A stretch of 64,000 nucleotides of DNA from Lepus europaeus (lineage: Eukaryota; Chordata; Mammalia; Lagomorpha; Leporidae): NCBI RefSeq assembly GCF_033115175.1, contig NC_084838.1, positions 41,829,468 to 41,893,467 on the forward strand. The letters are read 5' to 3'. Every line of letters starts with the position of its first letter. The first letter of the stretch is position 1. Below the pieces are notes generated by a model, which was given only the letters and a program-made list of their open reading frames with translations, was not told the DNA's origin and made no database searches. Both the position numbers and the translations under genes were made by a program. This document shows, piece after piece, positions 54,625 through 64,000 of this stretch.

Positions 54625-54961
54625 TTTAAAAAACATTATTTTTGTATTTATTTGAAAGAGAGAGGGTGAGAGAGAGAGAGAGCGAGAGACTGAGAGACAG
54701 AGAGAGATCTTCCATCTGCTGGTTCACTCTCCAAATGGCCACAGTGGCCAGGGCTGAGCTAGGCTGAGCCAGGAGCCAGGAGCTTCTTCTGGGTCTCTCA
54801 CATTGGTGGTAGGGGTCCAAACACTTGGGCCGTCCTCTGCTGCTTTCCTAGGTTATTAGCAGGGAACTGGATCAGAAGTGGGGCAGCTGGGATATGAACT
54901 GTCGCCCATATGGGATGCTGATGTTGCAGGTGGTGACTTACTTGCTGTGCCACAACACTGT
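54625..54961 (-). repeat. CSINE
   Basis: ACATTATTTTTGTATTTATTT to GCCACAACACTGTCCC. First of four CSINEs in 1.2 kb. Confidence 0.9.
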
Positions 54962-54977
54962 CCCTGGGAAAGTTTTT

Positions 54978-55316
54978 TTTTTTTTTTTAAAGATTTTATT
55001 TATTTATTTGACAGGTAGAGTTACAGACAGTGAGAGGGAGAGACAGAGAGAAAGGTTTTCCTTCCATTGGTTCACTCCCCAAATGGCCATCATGGCTGGA
55101 ACTATGCTGATCCGACACCAGAAGCCAGGTGCTTCCTCCTGGTCTCCCATGTGGGTGCAGGAGTCCAAGCACTTGGGCCATCCTCCACTGCCCTCCTGGG
55201 CCACAGCAGAGAGCTGGACTGGAAGAGGAGCAACCGGGACTAGAACCTGATGCCCATATGGGATGTCGGCGCCGCAGGCGGAGGATTAACCAAGTGAGCC
55301 ACGGCGCCGGGCCCAT
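54978..55316 (-). repeat. CSINE inserted in the tail of a truncated CSINE
   Basis: T-run and AAAGATTTTATTTATTTATT to GAGCCACGGCGCCGGGCCC. It shares the outer 16-bp TSD with its neighbour, so it probably landed in that neighbour's A-tail. Confidence 0.92.
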
Positions 55317-55524
55317 TTTTTTTTTTTTTTAAAGATTTATTTATTTGAAAGTCAGAGTTACACACAGAAAGAAGGGAGAGGAAGAGTGAGAGAAGTCTTC
55401 CATCCGATGGTTCACTCCCCAGATGGCCACAGCAGCTGGAACTGTGCCGATCCGAAGCCAGGAGCTTCTTCTGGGTTTCCCACGCGGTTGCAGGGGCCCA
55501 AGGACTTGGGTCATCTTCTGCTTT
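55317..55524 (-). repeat. 5'-truncated CSINE
   Basis: T-run, AAAGATTTATTTATTTGAAAG, body to CATCTTCTGCTTT, then stops with no head. The 16-bp repeat CCCTGGGAAAGTTTTT at 54962-54977 and 55525-55540 encloses this copy plus the one to its left. Confidence 0.92.
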
Positions 55525-55540
55525 CCCTGGGAAAGTTTTT

Positions 55541-55815
55541 AAAAAGACTTACTTATTTGAAATGCAGAGTGAGGGAGACAAAGAGATCTTCCATCTGCTG
55601 GTTCATTCTCCAAATGGCTACAACAGACAGAGAAGGTCCAGGTCAAAGCCAGAAGCCTAGGGGCCCAAGTTCTTGGGCTATCTTTAACTGCTTTTCCAGG
55701 CGCGCTAGCAGGGAGCTGGATTGGAAGCAGAGTGGCTGGGACCGAGCAGATTTTCCAATAGGGAATGCTGGCATTGCAGGCAGTGGTTTAACCCTCTACG
55801 CCACAGTGCTGGCTC
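55541..55815 (-). repeat. Older CSINE
   Basis: AAAAAGACTTACTTATTTGAA to ACGCCACAGTGCTGGCTC. Diverged. Confidence 0.85.
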
Positions 55816-57404
55816 TGACTGTCGTGTTTTTATTGCTTGACTTTTCACATTCTGGCTTCTCTCTCCTGGCTAGAGGGAGACCTGTTTCTCTGGAGGGTGT
55901 GTGGGTGGTGAGCTCTGAGTCTCGTACACCTGAGCATGTTAATATTGCTTTTCATGGCAAACACAGCTTGGCTGGTGGAGAATTTTGGGTTTTGTTTTCT
56001 TCTTGTAGGGGAGATTAGGCTGACTGTTCGTCCTTTGCAGGTATCTTTGTTTTGCAGCTTTGCTTCTTCTAGCATTCGTGTCTACGTGAGGTTCCTTATT
56101 TGCATGTTGGCAGGTCTGGGAGCCAGCCTTGCCATTAATTCCACTTGGCTCCCAGTGAGTCCTTCCCATCTGAGGATGTAATACTTTAGTTGCCAGTTCA
56201 GGCAAGTCTCCCCCAACCCCTAGACCCTTCTTTTTGTGACTGTTGCTTCTTTTTTATTTGTTCTGGTCCTTTCTGTAGACACAGCACTTTTCTGTTGGCT
56301 CGTGGGCTCTGTTCTCAGTGTCTTTATTTTCTTTCCCGTAATCTGACTCTGCTCTTTGTCAGCTGTCTGAGAAGGTGTCTCCGAATGGTCTGTTTCCCTG
56401 GAGTGTTGATTGCACCCTGCATTCCTCGCAGATCTCTTGTAAGCTTCAGTCGTGGAGGTGTGTCAGGTGTCACACATCCTTTCCTGCTCTCATCTCATTC
56501 AGTCTGCTGGCTGTCAGCCGGGTCATCTTCTGACCGAGTGACTGTCTCAACACCTTCTCCTAGACATGTCCAGCTGGCTCAGCCTTGCTTCCAGCTGCCT
56601 TCCCGGGGACTCTGGGGTGGCAGGTCCAGGATGCCAGAGCTACCTCTCTCCCTCCCTGGCCTTGACTTTGTGGACCACGGACAGACACTTGTCCAAGAAT
56701 TTAAACAAAGAAACAGAGAGGATGCTAGGCAGGTGGTTGAGGCACTCTTGTTTCATAGAAATCATTTTTATGACCTGAATGAGAGCACAGAACAGATGTG
56801 TAGTAGATACTTGCTCAGATATGCAAGAAATATCACACTTAAAACTCTGTTCTTTGCCTGGATCTTGACTGTGGACCACATCTCACTAGAAACAGTCACC
56901 CAATGTTCTTATGCCTCTTCCTTTCCAGGTTGGTGAAAGGTGGGGTGTGTGTCTTATAGAGTTTGAAGCACTGGGGTCGATGTTGCAGGTATTGGTCCTC
57001 TGTCTGCACTGGTTTTTACTGAGTCACCTTGTGTTATGCCTGTGGATCTTGGGTTCTGCTGTTTTTGTGCCAGGTGTGGAGTATGTGACTCTTAGACATA
57101 ACCAGGAAACTCTCAGAGATTCCCAGGTGGGCTTGCTGTCTGCAGGCCTGGCTCGGGTGAGGGCTCTGGTCTTATTTACCTGCAGAATTAATTACTGGAC
57201 ATCTGTTTCCCCCAGCAGGCTTCTGGGTGTCTTGTCTTGGTCATCAAGAATATACTTACCCTTCCTTCATGTCCCCTCCAGGAATCCTTCTTCCTTCAGG
57301 ACATTTTGCAAGTCTCCCAGCTGTCTTGGGCTCTGGATGGAAAGGACACGTTGCAGTCACTTCTATTTTCTGTCCTGTCTTGACTCACCACCATCAAGAA
57401 GGCC
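55816..57404. other. Long unique stretch, no gene recognised
   Basis: At 1.6 kb without a recognisable repeat, it contains the longest plus-strand frame here (56190-56936, 248 codons). The frame has no signal of a known family. Its Ser/Cys/Leu-rich first half reads like translated T-rich non-coding DNA. A second frame (56911-57417) overlaps it. Not called as a gene. Confidence 0.45.
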
Positions 57405-57680
57405 ACACGTGGCATAGCAGGTTAGGCTTCCACCTGTGGCACTGGCATCCCATGTGGGTATGGGTTCAAGTCCCAGATGCTCTGCTTCTGATCCAGCTCC
57501 CTGCTAATGCACCTAGGAAAGCAGAGGAAGATGGACCAAGTGCTTGAGCCCCTGCACTCACATGGGAGCCCTAGAAGAAGCTCCTGTCTCCTGGTTTTGG
57601 TCTGGCCCAGTCCCAGCTATTGCAGCCATTTGGGGAGTGAACCAGTTAATGGAAGATCCCTCTGTCTCTCCTCTTCTCTC
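57405..57680 (+). repeat. CSINE with its tail invaded
   Basis: CACACGTGGCATAGCAGGTTA head to CTCCTCTTCTCTC. The terminal TGTAAGTCTGCCTTTA became the target of the next CSINE, and the A-rich end resumes at 58052. Confidence 0.9.
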
Positions 57681-57696
57681 TGTAAGTCTGCCTTTA

Positions 57697-58051
57697 TTTT
57701 ATTTTTTTGACAGGCAGAGTTAGTGAGAGAGAGAAAGAGAGGACGAGAGGAAGAGAGGAAGAGAGAAAGAGAGAAAGAGAAAGGTCTTCCTTCTGTTGGT
57801 TCACCCCCCAAATGGCAGCTATGGCCGGAGCTGCGCTGATCCGAAGCCAGGGGCCAGGTGCTTCCTCCTTGTCTCCCAAGTGGGTACAGGGCCCAAGCGC
57901 TTGGGCCATCCTCCACTGCCTTCCTGGGCCACAGCAGAGAGCTGGACTGGAAGAGGAGCAACTGGGACAGAACCGGCGCCCCAACCAGGACTAGAACCCG
58001 GGGTGCCAGCGCTGCAGGTGGAGGATTAGGCTAGTGAGCCATGGCACTGGC
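57697..58051 (-). repeat. CSINE nested in a CSINE
   Basis: TTTTTTTGACAGGCAGAG to GAGCCATGGCACTGGC. 16-bp TSD TGTAAGTCTGCCTTTA (57681-57696) versus TGTAACTCTGCCTTTA (58052-58067). The right copy keeps the usual CSINE base and the left has changed. Confidence 0.94.
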
Positions 58052-58067
58052 TGTAACTCTGCCTTTA

Positions 58068-59600
58068 AAAAAATAAAATAAAAAAGCACAGAGTCTGCTA
58101 CTACTGGAAAGAGGAAAGAGAAAACACAAATTTCTTTTATGCACCGTTACGCTATTTTTTTTTTGCCTCTGGAGTTCTATATTCCTTTACATGTTTTAGA
58201 TATTAAAAACTCATTATGTACTTACTATTGTTTCTATTTATTCAAAGTTGATCCATGAGATTCTACCCAAGATAGGTGGTTTATCCTGAAGAGAGCTGAG
58301 TAACTTTTTCTGGTGCATTCCCACTTCCTGCTTGCAGGCTCTTAGGGTCTCCCTCCCAGGTTAAGCTGGGGCTGGGGAGGGTTCTGTGCTCAGGGATAGG
58401 AGCTTCCCAGGCAAATGTGCACCTTGGTAAGCCTTGGATAGCCCTGCTGGGACACATGGCACTACTGTCTCTGCGGAAGTGACCGTGCTGGGAGCCAGGC
58501 TCGCTGTGACTTGGGTTCTTCCGTACATTTTTCCTACTGTATCAGGGGAGTCTGGCTGTTTCCTGGAAACACTTAATTCCCACCCAGCCTCCTTTGGGTC
58601 CTGCTCTTTGGGGACCAGTCCTTGCTGTGTTGGGAGGATGTGCCTCCTTCTTCCTCTGCTGCTGCCCTGGTTTGGCACTTAATGGCCCTGGGTCCCCAGG
58701 CCTCCTGCTCTCTCGGTCCATGGATCTGAAGTTCCTTCAGAGGGAGAGATGCTCAGGGTGTTCAGGATCTCATCGACCCTTGGACCACCCAGATGAAATA
58801 ACTTCCCCTAGGTACTGAGTTGGACGTGAGTTCTTGCCCTCTTCTGGCTAGCACTTTGACGATCCTGGGAAGAAGTTTCTAGCTCATGGGTGGTGTCTTC
58901 CCTTAGACTCAAGCGCCGGGGAGATGCGTCCTGGTTTTGAGCTTCCTTAGTCATTTCAGACACCTATGTTCAGATCGCCATCTGTTCTTTGTGCTGAACA
59001 GAGCTCTCCCTCCAGCCAGTTGTCTGTTGCCTCTAATTAATGTCTAAATACACAGCACGTTCTTCTATAATTATATATGGAAATGTCTGTGAGCAAAGCA
59101 GAAACGTTTTGAGGAGGGGGCAGCTGCCTGGCAAAGAGCGATGGCAGCCAAGTTCACGCAGGGTTTTAAGCAGCCACAGCAGCAGCCTACCCAAGCCAGA
59201 GCTGGCTGCACGTGGGGACCTGGGAAATCTCTGCAACCCATCTGTCCACTTGGTTTCTTCTCTTTGTGCCTGAGAATCATCTGTGCTGAGGGAGAGTTTG
59301 CTTCTGAGATTTTTCTGGTTTGATTTAGATTTTGTGTTTTACCCCACAGCCACTGAAACGCTAGTGACACTGATAGTTGTAGCCTGAGAACTCTTTTCTT
59401 GGAGAACTGGGGTTTCTTTGAGTGCTGTTCAGTCTGGGAAGCAAGCATCCAATGAACCCTGTGCACAATGGGGAGGCTGTGGCTCCCTTGGAGCAGAGGA
59501 ACCAGGAGCATGGGTCTCTAAGCCTGGCTGCTGGAGCCTGCCCGACGTTGCCGTGTCTCCTGAATGCTGAACCACTTATACTTAACCACTATTTGCCTTT
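58068..59600. other. Unique DNA
   Basis: No repeat or gene recognised. Overlapping short frames on both strands (58361-58682, 59033-59511) lack support. Confidence 0.45.
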
Positions 59601-59713
59601 GTAGTTGAAGTAACTTTAGACTTAAAAGTTGCAAAAGTAATAGATTTCCCCTATATCCTTTACCTAGCTTCCCCTGCTTACATCTTATAATATACTTATT
59701 AAACCCAGAAATT

Positions 59714-60045
59714 GGGGCTGGCTCCATGGCTCACTTGGTTAATCCTCCACCTGTGGCGCCGGCATCCCATATGGGCACCAGGTTCTAGTCCCAGCTGCTC
59801 CTCTTCTAGTCCAGCTCTCTGCTGTGGCCCAGGAGGGCAGTGGAGGATGGCCCAGGTGCTTGGGCCCTGCACCCACATGGGAGACCAGGAGGAAGCACCT
59901 GGCTCCTTGCTTCAGATCAGCATAGTTCCGGCCATGGCAGCCATTTGGGGAGTGAACCAAAGGAAAAGGAAAACCTTTCTCTCTGTCTCTCTCTCTCACT
60001 GTCTGTAACTCTACCTGTCAAATAAATAAATAAAATCTTAAAAAA
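59714..60045 (+). repeat. CSINE
   Basis: GGGGCTGGCTCCATGGCTCAC to GTCAAATAAATAAATAAAATC. TSD AAACCCAGAAATT (59701-59713) versus AAACCTAGAAATT (60046-60058). Confidence 0.95.
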
Positions 60046-60130
60046 AAACCTAGAAATTAATGCTAGACTGTGGGTAATTACATGGCAGACCTTGTTTTAA
60101 TTTGCCCCAGCTTTCCATTAATGTCCTTTT

Positions 60131-60447
60131 TATTTATTTTTAAAAATGTATTTGAAGGAGAGAGAGAGAGAGAGAAAGGGAGGGAGGGAGGGAGGGTCGA
60201 TCCAATCTGCTGGTTCACTCCCCAAATGCTCACCATGACTCCAGGCCAGGGGCTGGCAGCCAGAACCTCAATCCAGGTCTCCCATGTGGGTGGCCGGAAT
60301 CCAGTTCCTTGAGCCATCACCGTTGGTTCCTGAGGTCTGCATTAGCAGGAAGCTGGAACCAAAAGGCAGAAGCAGGTCGTGTGGAAGCTAGGAACTCTGA
60401 TAGGAGCACTGGTATCTTAACCGCTGTGCCCAGTGTTCACTCCTCCC
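60131..60447 (-). repeat. Older CSINE
   Basis: TTTATTTTTAAAAATGTATTT to CGCTGTGCCCAGTGTTCAC, flanked by TAATGTCCT on both sides. A (GGGA)n patch lies at about 60178-60196. Confidence 0.87.
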
Positions 60448-60779
60448 TAATGTCCTGTTCTTGATCATCCTCTCAAAAATGCTATCTAATGGCTTGTAGT
60501 TGATCGATGGCGACCCTTGGAGTCCCAGAGCTGGACATGTTAATTTTGAGTTATGTGTTCTGTCATTTGTACATTCATTTTGGAAACCACAGGCTAGCAC
60601 AGCACCAGCTGTGTCATCTTGGGTGAATAAGCATTGGCTGTGGCCCTGTGCTTCGCAAGGTGGGTTCAAAGGTGAATTAGATGGCTCCCCTGACTTCTAC
60701 GTTAGAACCTTGGGAGGGAATCACATTCTTATCTTGCTAGTCATAAAGACGAGCCGTGAGGTTTGCTGTTAGGAGCACT

Positions 60780-61072
60780 TGTAGAGCAGCTGCTCTCAGG
60801 GGGCCGTGCGTTATTTACAGGACACCTGCATCCCACACTGGAGTGCCTCGGCTCTAGTCCTGCCTTCACTGCTGCGTCCAGCTTCCTGCAGCGGAAGATG
60901 ACGTCTCTAACAGTTGGGTCCCTATCATCCATGTTGGAGTTCCCAGCTCCCAGCTTCACACTGACCCAACCCTGGCCCTTAGTGCCATGTGTGACGTGAA
61001 CCAGTGCACGGGGGCTCTCGGTATCTCTCTGTCTCACTTTCAAAATTAATAAATTAAAAATTAAATAAAAAA
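60780..61072 (+). repeat. Older CSINE
   Basis: GGGGGCCGTGCGTTATTTAC head region, ACACCTGCATCCCACACTGG, ending CACTTTCAAAATTAATAAAT. Strongly diverged. Confidence 0.78.
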
Positions 61073-61334
61073 GAGATTGCATTTTTCTGGAAATCCTGCA
61101 TTGCCTGGTAGAGTCTGGTGTCCTGGCCGCCACCTGCATCCCTGCTGTGGCCCCACAGCGACCACTGCAGCCCCTGCCCTGCATTGGCTGCTGCCGCCTG
61201 TGTCAGGATTGGCTGTAGGATTAGGCCACAGTCTTCAGTGAGAAAACGGGTTCCTTTCTGTGGTGTGCTGGGTCACACGTTTATGGGGTTTCTGAAGGGC
61301 CGTGGAGATGAGTAAGTCGATTATTGCTGTTTCT

Positions 61335-63565
61335 TGTTGGCAGGTTCTTCTCATTTCCCATTACTCCCAACTTCATACTCAAAGCACTGAGAATTGAAAG
61401 TGGGGGCTAGTGAAGGAGACTTCAGCTTCTTTGCATAATTTCTGTATTCAGTTTGTAAAATTCTTTCACAACCCTAGTAAGTGTTTTTTAAGTAAATTAA
61501 CATGGCATGAATGAACTGCCCAGCTCCTGTGGAAGTCACATATAAGAACATGAGATTTCTTGTTATACAGAATCCAACCGGTGCAGCATTAAACAAATTT
61601 CTGAGGCACTTAAGAAATATGCAGTTACCACAGTAGTAAGAGTATGTGCAGCAACTCAAGACACTACTGTTGTGGAGAAGGAAGGCATCTGTGTTCTCGA
61701 TTGGCCTTTGACGATGGTGCACCACCGTTCAACCAGATTGTTGACGACTGGTTAAGTCATGTGAAAATTAAGTTTCTTGAAGGACCTGGTTGTTGGGCAG
61801 CTGTTCACTGTACTGCAGGGCTTGGGAGAGCACCAGTGCTTGTTGCCCTAGCGTTCTTTGAAGATGGAATGAACTAGGAAGATGCCATACAGTTCCTAAG
61901 ACAAAAGTGCCTTGGACTTTGAACTGCAAGCAACTTCTGTATTTGGCAAAATGTCATCCTAAGACTCCGCTGGTTGTAGAAACCACTGTTGCATTCAATG
62001 AAACTGGAGTGCCTCGTGCTGTTGCCTTGGCAGTGGAACGTGACACAGGCTCTAATCTGCCATATGTACTCGCCAACACGTTAGTCTGGTGGATAAGTGT
62101 AATGAGGCTTCATAAGGGGCATTGAAAGCAGTTTTGTCAGGTCCCAGGTCTGATAGGATTACAACCTCTATGTTTGGGTTATAACAGCCTATCTGGACAT
62201 TTAGCAAAAGAGTCTTGCTGTTTAGGTTTTTTTTTTTTTTGACAGGTAGAGTTATAGATAGAGAGACAGAGAGAAAGGTCTTTCTTCCATTGGTTCATTC
62301 CCCAAATGGCCGCTACGGCTTGTATTGCGCTAATCCGAAGCCAGGAGCCAGGTGCTTCCTCCTGGTCTCCCATGCGGATGCAGGGCCCAAGCACTTGGGC
62401 CATCCTGCACTGCTTTCCTGGGCCACAGCAGAGAGCTGGACTGGAAGAGGAGAAACCAGGACTAGAACCCAGCACCCTTATGGGATGCCCGCACTGCAGG
62501 TGGAGGATTAACCAAGTGAGCCATGGCGCTGGCCCCAGCTGTTTAGCTTTTAAAATATGTTATCATTTGTACCCATTGACCTTTCCTGAAATCATGCAGT
62601 ACTGAGCTGTATCTTAAATCTATCCCCATGCCAGAATCTTATCAATACATAAGAAATTTAGAAAGATTAGGTGCCAAAATACCCCGCACAATACATGTGT
62701 ATTTCAAATATCATGCAGAATTAAAATCCCAGGAACTTTGAACACTCTGGCTCTTATGTGGTTTATTCTTCAATCATCTCAAACACTGAAAGTGGGGACT
62801 CCATGGCTATCTGCCTGCCCACTTTATACTTGCACCTCCCACGTTCATACCAGGATACATCGGCTTTGCTTAACCACTGAGCCTCATGACTATTTAATAT
62901 GTTCCTATAAAACTTATTTTTTGTCGTTAATAGAAAACTTCCCTTTTAAATATGTACATCGTACGGAACTGCATGTCTTTAATATCTTCAGACAAAGTTA
63001 ATTTATGTGTGCACTCTGAGATGCACCTTTTCCGGGGAGGGCCTGAAAAAACAATGAGAAGGGGCCATTAAAAATTTTTAGTAAGAAGTTGCCTTTGTCT
63101 TGTGCAGAACATGTAGAAGATGCCCTTTAATTCAGTAAGTATTTTTTAAGATGTAAAGATGTTTGGTTATTGTAGCTTAAAACAAATCTTAATCATAAAG
63201 CTTCTGAAATTCTTGTGATTTTTTTCCATACTTATCAAAAGTTGTTTACTAACTTGTTCTTGTTTGAAACATGATTTTTTTTCTTACCAACCTCTTGCAA
63301 AAAATGTGATTTGAGTAGACATCTAATATTTTATTACTTTTGAGCTGTGTACTTTAATATTTGAATACTCAATAATTTGTTTTATTATGTGATTGATAAA
63401 ATGGTGATGTATATTAATGTTAGTTCAACCATATATTTATACTCTCTGGGAATGTGTGGTTATAGTTCTGTAGGAAAAATAATTTGTCAGTTTCACCAGC
63501 TTGTGAAAACTTAGTGCAAGAGCTTAAACATCTGAAATGCATTTATCATCAAAAAATTCCTGTGG
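61335..63565 (+). pseudogene. PTP4A1: PTP4A1 (PRL-1) processed pseudogene
   Basis: An intronless copy of PTP4A1, a prenylated dual-specificity tyrosine phosphatase of the cell periphery and endosome. The 5' UTR homology is at about 61335-61501. The ATG is at 61502 with an immediate TGA at 61508-61510, then [14 protein letters not shown]. One-base losses lie near 61601-61608 and 61708, the latter in the WPFDD general-acid loop. The phosphatase loop [10 protein letters not shown] is still readable (Cys codon 61809-61811). A TAG is at 61875-61877, a shift near 61920, and a larger deletion removes part of the MRLRF segment. The C-terminal prenylation box CCIQ survives (61987-61998) before TGA. 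The long 3' UTR continues to about 63565, interrupted by a CSINE. Both outer ends are approximate. The sequence fits PTP4A1 rather than PTP4A2 (EVTYKN, and the long matching UTR). It cannot make an enzyme. Confidence 0.93.
62231..62537 (-). repeat. CSINE in the PTP4A1 retrocopy 3' UTR
   Basis: T-run and TTGACAGGTAGAGTTATAG to GAGCCATGGCGCTGGCCCC. TSD GCTGTTTAG plus T-run (62217 onward and 62538 onward). It dates the retrocopy as older than this SINE. Confidence 0.95.
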
Positions 63566-63589
63566 GCCAGTAATATTAATCTTGTTAAT

Positions 63590-63716
63590 TTTTAAAAAAG
63601 ATTTATCTATTTGAAAGGCAGAGTTGCAGAGAGAGGGACACAGAGAGAGTGAGAGAGAGAGAGAAATCCATCTTCCATCTACACTTTACTCCTTAAATGG
63701 CCACAATGGCCAGGGC
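63590..63716 (-). repeat. 5'-truncated CSINE
   Basis: TTAAAAAAGATTTATCTATTT, GA block, body to CACAATGGCCAGGGCTG, then sequence that no longer fits. It may continue beyond the next SINE outside the window. Confidence 0.8.
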
Positions 63717-63734
63717 TGTTGCATCACCAAATCT

Positions 63735-64000
63735 TTTTTTTTTTTTTTTTTACTTTTAAAAAAAATTTATTTATTTATTTAAAAGTCATAGTTACACAAA
63801 GAGAGGAGAGGTAGAGAGAGAGAGGTCTTTCATCTGATGGTTCACTCCCCAACTGGCTTCAATGGCCGGAGATGCGCCAATCCGAAGCCAGGAGCTAGGA
63901 GCTTCTTCTGGGTCTCCCATGTGAGTGCAGGGGCCCAAGCACCTGGGCCATCCTCCACTGCTTTCCCAGGCCATAGCAGAGAGCTGGATTGGAAGTGGAG
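63735..64000 (-). repeat. CSINE, cut by the window end
   Basis: T-run (63735-63750), AAAAAATTTATTTATTTATT, GA block and body to GCTGGATTGGAAGTGGAG. The head lies past the window edge. Confidence 0.93.

Larger units (their letters stand above)
59601..60500 (-). repeat. Old LINE-type 3' region split by two CSINEs
   Basis: TTAAAAGTTGCAAAAGTAAT, CCTTTACCTAGCTTCCCC, then (after a SINE) TAGAAATTAATGCTAGACTG and CTTTCCATTAATGTCC. This follows a widespread old mammalian LINE 3' sequence that I recall but cannot name exactly. Strand is tentative. Confidence 0.5.

Noticed and set aside
56190..56936. 248-codon plus-strand open frame
   Set aside because: No known motif. The first half is Ser/Cys/Leu/Phe-rich as expected from T-rich non-coding DNA, and a competing frame overlaps its end.

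Overview
This window is mammalian nuclear DNA, most likely from a lagomorph (rabbit, Oryctolagus cuniculus, or a close relative). The main clue is about 65 copies of the tRNA-derived lagomorph C repeat (CSINE): a GGCCGGCGCTGTGG-type head, a tRNA-like box, a CT-rich 3' region and an AAATAAATAAATCTT tail. A second clue is the set of L1 copies sharing a lagomorph-type 3' UTR with a polypurine stretch. I found no functional protein-coding gene, rRNA, tRNA gene or CRISPR array, and no evidence of a new biological system. Almost all open reading frames are accidental readings through SINEs, L1s or GC-rich unique DNA.

Two dead gene copies are clear. At about 3.8-5.4 kb, minus strand, lies an intronless RASSF1 (isoform A) retrocopy with a lost start codon, frameshifts and deletions. 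At about 61.3-63.6 kb, plus strand, lies an intronless PTP4A1 (PRL-1) retrocopy carrying 5' UTR, coding region and a long 3' UTR. It has several stops and frameshifts, and a CSINE inserted in its 3' UTR.

Layout: 0-3.7 kb holds an old MIR, unique DNA and three CSINEs. 3.8-5.4 kb is the RASSF1 retrocopy. 5.4-9.5 kb is unique DNA with CSINEs and a decayed L1. 9.5-10.45 kb is a GC- and CpG-rich block that looks like a CpG-island promoter, the best hint of a nearby gene. 10.8-13.9 kb holds unique DNA and an unusual inverted pair, in which flanking DNA plus a CSINE appears to have been copied and re-inserted about 0.75 kb away. 14-28 kb is dense in CSINEs, ancient L1, L2, MER5-like and LTR fragments and two younger L1s. 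28-42 kb is mostly CSINEs with some unique DNA and two L1s in opposite orientation. 42.3-48.1 kb is an L1 cluster with L1-into-L1 insertions and decayed ORF2. 48.1-61 kb is unique DNA with CSINEs, a short L1 and an MLT1-like LTR. 61.3-64 kb is the PTP4A1 retrocopy and two CSINEs.

Target-site duplications (TSDs) were read directly at many insertions and fix their boundaries and relative ages. Boundaries without a TSD are accurate to about 10-20 bases. Family names rest on recalled consensus sequences, not a database search.
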